A stretch of DNA of 64,000 bases, taken from the NCBI RefSeq assembly GCF_016405965.1, contig NZ_JAEFCD010000009.1, positions 1 to 64,000 of the forward strand, given 5' to 3'. The position numbers were made by a program, and so were the translations under genes. Shown piece by piece: positions 26,517 through 35,521 of the stretch. The notes below the pieces were generated by a model. It was not told the DNA's origin, searched no databases, and was given only the letters and a program-made list of their open reading frames with translations. Each line of letters starts with the position of its first letter. Position 1 is the first letter of the stretch. The stretch is from Alteromonas sp. IB21. Lineage in GTDB: Bacteria > Pseudomonadota > Gammaproteobacteria > Enterobacterales > Alteromonadaceae.

Positions 26517-28280
26517 ATGACTGATAAGGTGCCGCCGTCTGAGTTTACGGACAATTCTCTAGAAAAAGTTAGAGAATTACTTATTGGGCGGGACGATAAA
26601 TTTGTTCGAGAAAAGTTAGACCACGATGCAAAAGGTTTCGTGAGCAATGTGGTGTCCGAAGCGTTATTAGAACGAGAGTCCAAAGACGGCTCTGTCAATA
26701 AAGTACTGGTTCCTCTCGTTGAAAAGTCCTTGCATCGCTCTATTGAAGTGAACAGCGAAAAAATTGTTGGTACACTTTATCCCCTTGTCGGAACGCTTGT
26801 CAGAAAAGCGGTTTCTTCGTTTTTAATTGAATTTGTTGAGCGAACCAACGCGTTAATTGAAAACAGCTTGAGTCCAAAGAGTATTTCTTGGCGCTTTAAA
26901 GCCTGGCAGTCAGGGGTAAAGTATTCCGAGTATGTTGCGTCACAAATATACCAGTACCAAGTTCAGCAGCTTCTTGTTATTCACCGCGAGACCGGCACAC
27001 TACTTCACAGTATTTCTGCAGATCCTGCGAAGGAAAAAGATGCAGATTTAATTTCATCCATGCTGGTTGCTATCAATGACTTCGTTGCTGATGCTTTTGG
27101 CGTAGACACCAATGAATCAGAAAACGAACTGGGTGAAATTAAAACCGAAGATTTTACCTTGCTTATCAAAATTGGCCCTCAAGCATTGCTCGTCGCTGCC
27201 GTCACTGGAAGCATCCCCCCAGAAGTTCGCGGTAAGCTTCAGCAAGCGCTAGAGGACTTTCACAGATTTTATCAGCAACCGCTTATTAACTATGAAGGCG
27301 ACAACGCTGCGTTTGATGGTTGCGAGACGATACTTGCCGACTGCTTGGTTAGTGAAAAGAAAGAGGGCGAAGGAAAGAAATCGAAGCGTCTTGTTGGCGC
27401 AGCTGTCCTACTCATCGTTGTCATTGTATTGGGTATTCTTTCTTTCATGCGATTATCTCTCAGCATTTTGAAAAGCGACTTGCATGAACTTCCCTCCCCA
27501 CCAGGTGTAATCGTCACCGATGCTTACATTTCCAACGGCAAGGTGCATGTTAAAATACTTCGAGATCCAGCCGCAGACAATATTGAAAGATGGTTGAAAG
27601 ACAGTGATATCGATCTTTCGCGTTTGGTGGTAAGTGAAGAGCCGTTTGTTTCACTTAAAACAAGTATGGTAGAGCGCAAGCTAGAGAAACTGATACGCGA
27701 TTACCCGTTGAGCGAGCACGAAACTATTTCCCTCGATAAACAGAATGACAATAAGTGGATTGTCTTGGGTGATGTTTTTGCCTCCACAGCCATAAACCTT
27801 ACTCAAAAAATAAATAACCTTCCTGGTATTTCAAGTTTAGAGCTAGATACCTCCCCACTTAATATTAAAGCAGAGTATGAAATTGATAATGCCGCGCTTC
27901 AAAAAGTCGCTCTGACGCGTTTGGTTAATAAAGTTTCTTCACAAAGTGTACTTTTTGCTACTAACCAAGACGCAGTTTCTGAAGTACAGTTAGCAAACTT
28001 GGAAATATTGGCAAATGATGTAAAACAACTCCTATCTGTTGCTAATAAGACAAATACAATAGTTAGCATCGTTGTGATGGGTGCCAGCGATAATTCCGGC
28101 TCAAGTGCACGAAACCGCGAACTTAGCCAAAAGAGAGCAGAAAATGTTGTAAATGCATTAATATCGCTCGGTGTTGAAAGCAGTATTCTTATCCCCGTAA
28201 GTTTAGGAGAACTGCCGTTACAAAATCCATCAATGGGACGATCAGTTATGTTAAACGTATTAATATCCAGTGCACTGTAG
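26517..28280 (+). CDS. OmpA-like membrane protein with a cytoplasmic longin/roadblock-like region
   Basis: A 587-residue bitopic inner-membrane protein. A helical N-terminus (about 12-120) is followed by a region at about 150-262 (QLLVIHRETGTLLHSISA, then DADLISSMLVAINDFVADAF, GPQALLVAAVTGSIPPEVR, FHRFYQQPL) whose beta-alpha pattern I read as a longin/roadblock fold. One membrane segment (292-312) follows a basic stretch. The periplasmic part has a BON-like region (about 330-460) and an OmpA/MotB-type peptidoglycan-binding domain (about 478-585; GASDNSGSSARNRELSQKRA). Roadblock-type proteins commonly partner small GTPases, and one is encoded next, 15 bp away. The role is inferred from this architecture. 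Confidence 0.82.
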   Translation: MTDKVPPSEFTDNSLEKVRELLIGRDDKFVREKLDHDAKGFVSNVVSEALLERESKDGSVNKVLVPLVEKSLHRSIEVNSEKIVGTLYPLVGTLVRKAVSSFLIEFVERTNALIENSLSPKSISWRFKAWQSGVKYSEYVASQIYQYQVQQLLVIHRETGTLLHSISADPAKEKDADLISSMLVAINDFVADAFGVDTNESENELGEIKTEDFTLLIKIGPQALLVAAVTGSIPPEVRGKLQQALEDFHRFYQQPLINYEGDNAAFDGCETILADCLVSEKKEGEGKKSKRLVGAAVLLIVVIVLGILSFMRLSLSILKSDLHELPSPPGVIVTDAYISNGKVHVKILRDPAADNIERWLKDSDIDLSRLVVSEEPFVSLKTSMVERKLEKLIRDYPLSEHETISLDKQNDNKWIVLGDVFASTAINLTQKINNLPGISSLELDTSPLNIKAEYEIDNAALQKVALTRLVNKVSSQSVLFATNQDAVSEVQLANLEILANDVKQLLSVANKTNTIVSIVVMGASDNSGSSARNRELSQKRAENVVNALISLGVESSILIPVSLGELPLQNPSMGRSVMLNVLISSAL

Positions 28281-28295
28281 TAAGGAAACATCTCA

Positions 28296-28781
28296 GTGAT
28301 ACAGAAAAAAGTGTGTATTTTAGGGCCTACAGGGGTTGGAAAAACAAGCCTCATAAAGCAATTTGTCGAAGGTATTTTCTCTGAGAAATACAAGACCACT
28401 ATTGGTGTAAAAATAGACAAAAAGCAAGTCAACAAAGAAGGCCGTGGGATACAGCTTCTGATCTGGGATCTAGAGGGTATTGACAGATATTGTGGGTTTA
28501 ATCCTCGCTACCTAAGAGGTGCGAGCGCCTATATCGTTGTGGTTGATCAAACGCGCTCACAATCGTTAACCGAAGGCATGGAAATTCTTGAGCTTGCAAA
28601 AGAGCATTACCCTGATATCCCTGCTTTTTTCGTGATAAACAAAACTGACTTACCAACCAGCTGGCATTGGAGCGAGGAAGAGTTAAACACCTGTTCTCAA
28701 AAATTTGCTTTACTGACCAAAACTAGCGCGAAAACCGGCGAAAATGTAGAGAGTTTATTTAATACAATTGCGTTTTGGTAG
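28296..28781 (+). CDS. Ras/Rab-like small GTPase
   Basis: A 161-residue GTP-binding protein with the complete set of Ras-superfamily motifs: P-loop GPTGVGKTS (10-18), switch-I T35 in YKTTIGV, DLEG (58-61), NKTD (115-118) and TSAK (143-146). The position matching Ras Gln61 is isoleucine (DLEGID), so intrinsic hydrolysis should be slow and may depend on a partner. No prenylation motif or extra domain is present. The start is a GTG after AAGGAAAC. Small stand-alone GTPases of this type are uncommon in Gammaproteobacteria. Its neighbours suggest it links the OmpA/longin protein to the EAL protein. Confidence 0.9.
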   Translation: MIQKKVCILGPTGVGKTSLIKQFVEGIFSEKYKTTIGVKIDKKQVNKEGRGIQLLIWDLEGIDRYCGFNPRYLRGASAYIVVVDQTRSQSLTEGMEILELAKEHYPDIPAFFVINKTDLPTSWHWSEEELNTCSQKFALLTKTSAKTGENVESLFNTIAFW

Positions 28782-28790
28782 GAGAACTCC

Positions 28791-30911
28791 ATGGACATCC
28801 ACTTATTAAATGCGTTAGGGATTACAAACTGTGCTTTGTTCAAATACACAGACTCCCATGAGCTTGAATGTCTTACACCAGAACTGCCATGGCTTTCCCA
28901 CGTAGTCACGTTAGATGCAAACAATAAACTGCAAAAACAACATATACCTTCCATATTCTTAGACGATTTTTTTCTAGACGCTAATGAGGTGTGGAAGGGC
29001 AATAACTCGTTTAGCCTTTCTTCTGGGTTTTGGACTGAGCAAAACGGAAGTCATTTACTTCGCCTTGAAGCACTAGCGATTAACAGTGAATCAGGTGCGC
29101 GCTACCTAGTGATTAAAAACGTCGAAGAACAATTTGACGAAAGACGCAGAACGCTACAAGCTGCAAGGGAGTTGCTGCTAAGCCACCATGAAATTGTTGG
29201 GCAGCATGAATACATAAGGCATAAATTAAACAACGTGCTGCGTAAAAATACGCGGTTACAGAAACTGGTTCCCCCTATCCAGCAGGCCATTCACGATTTA
29301 GACACCGGCGTCGTCATTCTCGATAATGAAGGTGCTTTGGTCCTCGACAACAAAGCGTCCCATAGGCTTCTTTATTGCAATAGTTCAACGCCAAGCTCCA
29401 TCCGCATAGGCGAGCTAATAAAAGACATAGGCGCCCCACCCACTTTTTTGTCTGCACTAGTAGAGAAAAAGACCCCTTGGCAAGGAGAGCTTTTTTGGCA
29501 ACCTGTGGATGAGTACAAAGTTTGGCTGCAAGTTACTATTCACCCAGTACTACAGGGTGACCAACTTACTCATTGGGTTTATTTACTCACTGACATTACG
29601 CATATTCACGGCAATGAAGAGAGCGCACTTATCGCCAGTGGGATGGATTCATTAACGAAAGTGGCAAATCGCAACTTGTTTATTGATACGGTAAAACGCT
29701 TCGTTAATGAGCAAAGTGCATTCAAACTATTTCTCATTGATATTTGTGGTTTTAAGAAAATAAACGAATCACTCAGCTATCAGTCTGGCGATGAAATTCT
29801 AAAAACCTTCGCGCTTCGCCTACAAAGCTTCGTCGGTAATGCCGGTTTTATCGCAAGAATTGGCAGTAATGAATTTGCGCTTGTTAAACGCAGTGATACG
29901 TTTAAAGGGCAAACCAGTGAAGACTATACGGGAGAACTCATAAAGAAATTAACGCAAACCTATAATGTGCTTAATGGAAGTGAGCCTCATTTGGGTGTAG
30001 ACGTAGGTATCGCGGATTTTCCTCACGATTGTAATTCTGCTGAGTCCCTGCTCCAATGCGCCGATATCGCACTGCAAGCTGCTAAATATCAAGGCCGTAA
30101 TAGCGTACTTATCTATAGCGAAGAGTTGCACAAGCAACATCATGCTACCAATGAACTCGAACGCCAACTTCGCAAGGCGATCGAAGGTAATGAGTTAACG
30201 CTTTTCCTACAACCAATCGTCGATTTAGCCACCGGCAAAATTGTTAAGTGTGAGGCGCTAGCAAGATGGATAACGCCATTCGGTGAGTTCATTCCTCCAG
30301 ACGTTTTTATTCCTCTAGCTGAAAAAAGCGATCTTATATTTGCGTTTGGTGAGTGGCTTATCAATGAAGCGTGTGAAGCTATTGAAGCAATTAAAGCAGC
30401 TAGTTTAGATATTCGCTTAGCGATTAATATTTCAGGCCGCCAAGTTGCGGACCTGGCACTGTTAAACCAGATCAAGAACGCCCTTGAAGATCATAAGTTA
30501 TCGGGGTCGAGCCTATCTATCGAACTTACCGAAAGCGTCTTTGTGGAGAGCTTAGATTCGGTATCTATACTGCTAAACGAACTGCGCGACATGGGAATAA
30601 CGGTATCAATTGATGATTTCGGTACGGGCTTTAGTTCATTAGTCTATTTGAAAAAGCTACCTATTGATGAGCTAAAAATTGATCGCTCATTTGTTAGTGA
30701 ACTTGAAGACAATACTGAAGATCAAGCGATTGTGCAGGCTATTTTGAGTCTAGCGCACAATTTGAATATCAAAATTATTGCCGAAGGTATCGAAACAGAA
30801 CAGCAGCAAGATTTTCTAAAAAGCCATCACTGCACTTATGGGCAGGGTTATTTATATCAACGCCCTGTGGCCGTTCCAGAATTCGTGTCGTCCGCTAAAA
30901 AGTTAAGATAA
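28791..30911 (+). CDS. PAS-GGDEF-EAL protein, output of the GTPase operon
   Basis: A 706-residue soluble protein. The N-terminal region (about 1-130) contains FLDDFFLDANEVW, LSSGFWTEQ and a helical LQAARELLLSHHE, a pattern I recall at the N-terminus of some histidine kinases in similar gene neighbourhoods; I infer it is the coupling domain. A PAS-like domain (about 165-272) and a GGDEF domain (about 285-440) with the degenerate signature GSNEF follow. The EAL domain (about 455-700) keeps E488 in EALARW, DDFGTGFSSLVYL and AEGIETE, so cyclic-di-GMP hydrolysis is predicted. It starts nine bases after the GTPase stop, with GGAGAACTCC upstream. Confidence 0.9.
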   Translation: MDIHLLNALGITNCALFKYTDSHELECLTPELPWLSHVVTLDANNKLQKQHIPSIFLDDFFLDANEVWKGNNSFSLSSGFWTEQNGSHLLRLEALAINSESGARYLVIKNVEEQFDERRRTLQAARELLLSHHEIVGQHEYIRHKLNNVLRKNTRLQKLVPPIQQAIHDLDTGVVILDNEGALVLDNKASHRLLYCNSSTPSSIRIGELIKDIGAPPTFLSALVEKKTPWQGELFWQPVDEYKVWLQVTIHPVLQGDQLTHWVYLLTDITHIHGNEESALIASGMDSLTKVANRNLFIDTVKRFVNEQSAFKLFLIDICGFKKINESLSYQSGDEILKTFALRLQSFVGNAGFIARIGSNEFALVKRSDTFKGQTSEDYTGELIKKLTQTYNVLNGSEPHLGVDVGIADFPHDCNSAESLLQCADIALQAAKYQGRNSVLIYSEELHKQHHATNELERQLRKAIEGNELTLFLQPIVDLATGKIVKCEALARWITPFGEFIPPDVFIPLAEKSDLIFAFGEWLINEACEAIEAIKAASLDIRLAINISGRQVADLALLNQIKNALEDHKLSGSSLSIELTESVFVESLDSVSILLNELRDMGITVSIDDFGTGFSSLVYLKKLPIDELKIDRSFVSELEDNTEDQAIVQAILSLAHNLNIKIIAEGIETEQQQDFLKSHHCTYGQGYLYQRPVAVPEFVSSAKKLR

Positions 30912-30969
30912 TTACGTGATAACACGGTTACCTTTACGATGTTTTCCTAGAAAGCCGATATCGTCTTTT

Positions 30970-31020
30970 GAAGTGACCCCAGTCATTGGGTATTCCAACT
31001 GTTGGGGTCACTTCATTTTT
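30970..31020 (+). terminator. Terminator of the GTPase operon
   Basis: GAAGTGACCCCA and TGGGGTCACTTC are perfectly complementary, with a loop of about 20 nt, followed by ATTTTT. It lies 60 bp after the EAL gene and faces the convergent fghA gene. Confidence 0.8.
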
Positions 31021-31064
31021 CAAGCAGATGTCGGCTCTTTCAATTCGTTCATAAAACGTTGCGC

Positions 31065-31907
31065 TTAAATTAAGCCCATATGTCCTGCATGAAACTCCAA
31101 ATGTTCCTCAATAAATGACGCAATAAAGAAGTAACTATGATCATACCCTTCGTGCATGTTAAGCGTTAGCTGCGTCTCTGACTGTTGGGCAGCGTGTACT
31201 AACGCCTGAGGCTTCAACTGTTCGTGCAGAAATTCATCTTTGGTGCCCTGTTCAACCAAAAGAGGAACACTGTGCGCTTTGCTTGCAAGCAGCATAGAGG
31301 CGTCATACTCTTTCCACGTTTCTTTGTCATCGCCTAAATATCGGCCCAATGCTTTTTTACCCCAAGGGCAGTCAGAAGGATTAGCAATAGGGCTAAAAGC
31401 TGAGACTGAAACAAATTTATTCGGATTACGCATGCCTATCACTAATGCGCCATGCCCGCCCATAGAATGCCCGCTGATGGCCCGCTCTTTAGTGACGGGG
31501 AATTCCTTCTCTATTAACGCAGGAAGTTCGTCTACAATATAGCTATACATATTGTAATGCGTGTTCCAAGGTGACTGCGTTGCATTAACGTAAAATCCAG
31601 CACCAAGCCCAAAATCATAGGCCCCCTCCTCGTCGTCGGGCACGCCCTCTCCGCGCGGAGAAGTATCTGGTGCTACGATCGCCATTCCAAGCTCGGCCGC
31701 CAGTTTCATTGCACCCGCTTTCTGCATAAAATTCTGGTCGGTACATGTCAGCCCTGATAGCCAGTATAGTACCGGAACCGGTTTATCCTTTGAGGCGAAC
31801 GGGGGAAGAAAAATTGCGAAGGTCATGTCGCACTGTGTCGTTTCAGCTTTGTGGGTGTAGCGTAAATGACGCCCGCCAAATACTCTATTTTCGCCAATAA
31901 GCTCCAT
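31065..31907 (-). CDS. fghA: S-formylglutathione hydrolase
   Basis: Hydrolyses S-formylglutathione to formate and glutathione in formaldehyde detoxification. The 280 residues show the serine-hydrolase nucleophile elbow GHSMGGHGAL, the late acid region EQGTKDEF and the catalytic histidine in GYDHSYFF. Length is close to E. coli FrmB and YeiG (277-278). The partner glutathione-dependent formaldehyde dehydrogenase is not adjacent. The esterase-D family is well defined, so the call is secure. Confidence 0.93.
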   Translation of the reverse strand: MELIGENRVFGGRHLRYTHKAETTQCDMTFAIFLPPFASKDKPVPVLYWLSGLTCTDQNFMQKAGAMKLAAELGMAIVAPDTSPRGEGVPDDEEGAYDFGLGAGFYVNATQSPWNTHYNMYSYIVDELPALIEKEFPVTKERAISGHSMGGHGALVIGMRNPNKFVSVSAFSPIANPSDCPWGKKALGRYLGDDKETWKEYDASMLLASKAHSVPLLVEQGTKDEFLHEQLKPQALVHAAQQSETQLTLNMHEGYDHSYFFIASFIEEHLEFHAGHMGLI

Positions 31908-32020
31908 TACAGCTCCTTAAATTCGTAAATTTGCACCTTTATCGTGGAATCAGTAAAGGCTCTATCGGATTTTAGATCAAGTTCGTTTACACTAAGCGCC
32001 TAATTTTTGAGGTAAGTACA

Positions 32021-32935
32021 ATGGTAAAAGCACTGCTGCATCATATTGTTGGCACTATTTCGGTCATCTGCTATTTCTTAAACACGGTTATATGGTCCAC
32101 GCCCATCTTTATACTGGCGGTCTTTAAACTTATACCCATCGCGCCTTGGCGACGATTCACTTCCTATTTGGCAGATGCATGCGCAACTGCGTGGATTGGT
32201 GTAAATAATATCAACCAGCGTATAAGTGGCCGCACAAATTGGACGGTAAACGGACTAGAAAAATTAACCCGAGATGGTTGGTATCTCGTTATTGCTAATC
32301 ATCAATCTTGGGTCGATATCTTAGTTCTTCAACGCGTGTTCAACAGAAAGATACCGTTTCTAAAGTTTTTCCTCAAAAAAGAACTTATTTACGTCCCTAT
32401 TTTAGGCCTGGCTTGGTGGGCACTTGACTTCCCCTTTATGCGACGTTATTCAAAATCATTTTTAGCCAAAAACCCTCATTTAAAAGGCAAGGATATGGAA
32501 ACCACGCGTAAAGCGTGTGAAAAGTTTCGTAATAAGCCGGTAAGTATCATGAATTTTGTAGAAGGTACCCGCTACACTCAGGCGAAACATGATAAGCAAA
32601 ACTCGCCTTTTGCTCACTTACTCAAGCCGAAGGCGGGTGGCGTTGCATTTGTATTATCTGCAATGGGTGATAATTTACATAAGCTGATTGATGTTACTAT
32701 TGATTACCCAAACGGCGTACCCTCGTTCTGGGACTTTGTAAGCGGCAAGGTCCGCAATATTCGCGTGAATATAAACGTAATGCCAATCAAAGAAATTATG
32801 GAAAACGGCATTTTCAATGACAATTATTTTGACGACCCCGAAGTTCGCGCCCGTTTTCAAACGTGGCTAAACGAACGTTGGCACGCCAAAGACCAACTGT
32901 TAGATTCACTTAACGCAACTCAGAAGCCATTATGA
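32021..32935 (+). CDS. Lysophospholipid acyltransferase (YihG/PlsC-like), first copy
   Basis: A 304-residue inner-membrane acyltransferase that probably acylates 1-acyl-glycerol-3-phosphate or a related lysolipid. N-terminal membrane segments (about 5-45) are followed by the block I motif NHQSWVD (HX4D), block II/III including KFFLKKELIYVPILG and the EGTRYT motif. The YihG-like branch has longer flanking regions than PlsC. Its stop overlaps the start of the next, homologous gene by 4 bp (ATGA). Confidence 0.88.
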   Translation: MVKALLHHIVGTISVICYFLNTVIWSTPIFILAVFKLIPIAPWRRFTSYLADACATAWIGVNNINQRISGRTNWTVNGLEKLTRDGWYLVIANHQSWVDILVLQRVFNRKIPFLKFFLKKELIYVPILGLAWWALDFPFMRRYSKSFLAKNPHLKGKDMETTRKACEKFRNKPVSIMNFVEGTRYTQAKHDKQNSPFAHLLKPKAGGVAFVLSAMGDNLHKLIDVTIDYPNGVPSFWDFVSGKVRNIRVNINVMPIKEIMENGIFNDNYFDDPEVRARFQTWLNERWHAKDQLLDSLNATQKPL

Positions 32936-33825
32936 TTCGTGTAGTACTTGCTCCATTTATTTTTGTTTTACACACCACACTGCAAATTCTGAACCTCGCC
33001 TTTTGGGGTGGACTTATAATATTGCTAGGCTTGGTAAAGCTTCTGCTACCTAACGGAAAAATCAGAACAGCGTGGAATAAGGTCATGCATGCGCTGATGT
33101 TTAGCTTTGGCCGTATAAGTGTTCTGTTAATCAGGCTGTTTAACAACGTAGATATTAAGTGTTCGGTGCACGGTGAGCTATCTAAAAGTAGTTGGTATTT
33201 GATTATTGCAAATCATTTGAGTTATTTAGATATCATTTTACTGATTGAGTTTGCCACCCACCGCATCCCTGCCCCTAAATTCTTTTTAAAGAAAGAGCTT
33301 ATTTGGTTACCCTTCGTAGGGCTGGGGGCCTGGGCTCTGGATATGCCATTTATGCACAGATACACCCGTGCTTATCTAGAAAAATACCCTGAAAAAAGAG
33401 GCAAAGATCTGGAAACAACCAAAGCCTACTGTGAGAAATTTAGAACTGTGCCTACTACGGTAATCAATTTTGTTGAAGGAACGCGGTTCACGCCTCAAAA
33501 ACACCTTTCCAAACAAAGCCCGTACGAGAATTTGCTACCACCGAAAGCAGGCGGCGTTTCCTTTGCTTTGTCGGCGATGGGTGAGCTATTCACTAACGTT
33601 TTAGATATCTCATTGCTTTATCCGGAAAATAAGCGTCATCCAATGATGGCAATGTTAAGCGGCCAAATGACGAAAATTGTCATAGATGTAAACGTTACGC
33701 CGGTTCCTGAGTTACAACAGCAGTCAGAACGCACAGAGTCTGAATTTCGTCTTTATTTTCAAAACTGGTTGAACGGTCTATGGGAAAATAAAGATAATCG
33801 TATAAAGAAACTGTTGGAGTCCTAG
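32932..33825 (+). CDS. Lysophospholipid acyltransferase (YihG/PlsC-like), second copy
   Basis: A 297-residue paralogue of the preceding protein, with the same layout: N-terminal membrane spans, NHLSYLD (HX4D), KFFLKKELIWLPFVG, MPFMHRY, and EGTRFT. Extended similarity around KGKD/RGKDLETTK and PKAGGV shows a tandem duplication followed by divergence. The different residues next to the catalytic HX4D may reflect different acyl or acceptor preference. It ends three bases before the channel gene. Confidence 0.88.
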   Translation: MIRVVLAPFIFVLHTTLQILNLAFWGGLIILLGLVKLLLPNGKIRTAWNKVMHALMFSFGRISVLLIRLFNNVDIKCSVHGELSKSSWYLIIANHLSYLDIILLIEFATHRIPAPKFFLKKELIWLPFVGLGAWALDMPFMHRYTRAYLEKYPEKRGKDLETTKAYCEKFRTVPTTVINFVEGTRFTPQKHLSKQSPYENLLPPKAGGVSFALSAMGELFTNVLDISLLYPENKRHPMMAMLSGQMTKIVIDVNVTPVPELQQQSERTESEFRLYFQNWLNGLWENKDNRIKKLLES

Positions 33826-33828
33826 TTA

Positions 33829-35193
33829 ATGGAAGTCAGTGCATCAGTACGCGATCACTTTATCAATTTGGTAAACGACGTTTTTCCAAATTTAACAACG
33901 GAAGATCCTTTATATAGCGTGATTGCGCTTGGATCTATTTTGATTATCGCAGCGCTTATTTATGTTATCGCGCGATTGTTGGTGCGCCCTCAAATCGCTA
34001 ACTGGGTATATAAATCGAGTAACAAGTGGGATAACGCACTTCAAGAGCACGGCTTTTTTAGGCGTTTAATGCACCTTTTCCCTGCCCTATTTATTTATGT
34101 CACTACACCGGTTTTAATTGATGGCGAAGCCGTCATGCACGGCATGGTTATTAAAAGTGCTCAGCTATACATGTTGTATAGCGGTTTACTGGGCCTCTAC
34201 GCAATGCTGAGCACAGTAGAAGACGTTTACAATGCGTCGGCTTTTTCCCGCAGAGCACCCATTACGGGTTTCATTCAGGTTACAAAGTTAGCGTTCGCCA
34301 TTATCACCATATTACTTAGTATATCGTTGATTGTGGATAGAAGCCCTCTGCTTATTGTGTCTGGTCTTACAGCTATAGCCGCTGTATTGCTATTAATATT
34401 CAGAGATACGATTTTAGGCTTCGTTGCCGGCATTCAGATTGCCGCCAACCGTATGTTCAATACCGGCGATTGGATTGCGATGCCTAAGTATGAAGTGGAT
34501 GGTGAAATTCTTGAGATAGGATTAACGAACGTTAAGGTGCAAAACTGGGATAAAACCATTTCGACATTGCCTACCTATAGTCTTACTACAGAGGCAGTGA
34601 AGAACTGGCGTGGAATGCAGGAATCGGGTGGACGCAGGATTAAGCGCGCCATTTTTATCGATGTGCACTCTATCAAGCTCTGCGACAACGATATGTTGGA
34701 GCGTTTTTCAAAGATTCGCTATATCAACGAATACATTGATAAAAAGAAAAACGAGCTGCGTGCTTACCACAGAGATTACTCTATTGATGAGTCTGACTTA
34801 CTAAATAGCCGTCGCCTGACGAACATTGGCACCTTTAGGGCTTATCTGGAAGCTTACTTACGCAAGCACCCTAATATTAATCAAGAGCTAACCTTGATGG
34901 TTAGACAATTACCCCCGAATGAACTTGGCCTTCCCCTAGAAATTTATTGCTTTAGCGCAGAAAAGGAATGGGTGAAGTATGAAAAAGTACAGGCTGATAT
35001 TTTTGACCACGTAATGGCGATGCTTGACCTTTTCGACCTGCGTGCTTATCAAAGAGACGGACATCTCTCACTGTTGGCAAGCCGTGAACAGAGTGTGTAC
35101 AAGCATGATACGACAGAACACGCAGAGCGTAATGCTCGCGACAGTCAAAACGATGAGGGAAGCAACGATTCCCCTCGTAATGAAGGTCAATAG
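33829..35193 (+). CDS. ybdG: YbdG-like MscS-family mechanosensitive channel
   Basis: A 454-residue inner-membrane channel of the MscS superfamily. About five N-terminal membrane segments (to roughly residue 215) precede the pore-lining and beta-domain signature FVAGIQIAANRMFNTGDWIAM and VKVQNWDKTISTLPTY, which closely follows E. coli YbdG (415 aa). The extra C-terminal part is a hydrophilic, probably disordered tail. It is the last gene of an operon with two lysolipid acyltransferases, linking membrane composition and tension sensing. Confidence 0.9.
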   Translation: MEVSASVRDHFINLVNDVFPNLTTEDPLYSVIALGSILIIAALIYVIARLLVRPQIANWVYKSSNKWDNALQEHGFFRRLMHLFPALFIYVTTPVLIDGEAVMHGMVIKSAQLYMLYSGLLGLYAMLSTVEDVYNASAFSRRAPITGFIQVTKLAFAIITILLSISLIVDRSPLLIVSGLTAIAAVLLLIFRDTILGFVAGIQIAANRMFNTGDWIAMPKYEVDGEILEIGLTNVKVQNWDKTISTLPTYSLTTEAVKNWRGMQESGGRRIKRAIFIDVHSIKLCDNDMLERFSKIRYINEYIDKKKNELRAYHRDYSIDESDLLNSRRLTNIGTFRAYLEAYLRKHPNINQELTLMVRQLPPNELGLPLEIYCFSAEKEWVKYEKVQADIFDHVMAMLDLFDLRAYQRDGHLSLLASREQSVYKHDTTEHAERNARDSQNDEGSNDSPRNEGQ

Positions 35194-35276
35194 CGCAATT
35201 CATTCTCAAAGTAAGCGCATAGTCAGAAGCTAGCAGAGCAAAACACGAAGGCTTGAGTACCTAAGTCAAATAATAC

Positions 35277-35318
35277 GCGAAAAAAAACCGGCTTAAATTT
35301 TTGCCGGTTTTTTTTATA
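35277..35318. terminator. Bidirectional terminator between convergent genes
   Basis: An A run, AACCGGC, a loop of about 10 nt, GCCGGTT and a T run. It serves both the channel operon and the small minus-strand gene. Confidence 0.8.
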
Positions 35319-35329
35319 ACACGTAATGT

Positions 35330-35521
35330 TTACGCCAAGGCATAGGCCATCAGCAAGCACAGTACTAAACCTGTAACGCCAAAAAAACCATACTCGATTT
35401 TTTCCTGCATACCTTCAGCACCTGCTTTAGCAGTCATTAAGCCCATAACGATGCTGCTTAGCCCTAGCGTAAAGGCAATTAGCGCAACACCAAACATAAT
35501 TGCATTAATCCAATCAGCCAT
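35330..35521 (-). CDS. Small two-span membrane protein
   Basis: A 63-residue hydrophobic protein with two predicted membrane helices (about 4-30 and 44-63) joined by a short charged loop (GAEGMQEKIEYG). AAGGGG lies eight bases before the ATG. The family is not recognised. It is monocistronic, with its own bidirectional terminator, and a strong FNR-like palindrome lies about 100 bp upstream. Confidence 0.7.
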   Translation of the reverse strand: MADWINAIMFGVALIAFTLGLSSIVMGLMTAKAGAEGMQEKIEYGFFGVTGLVLCLLMAYALA

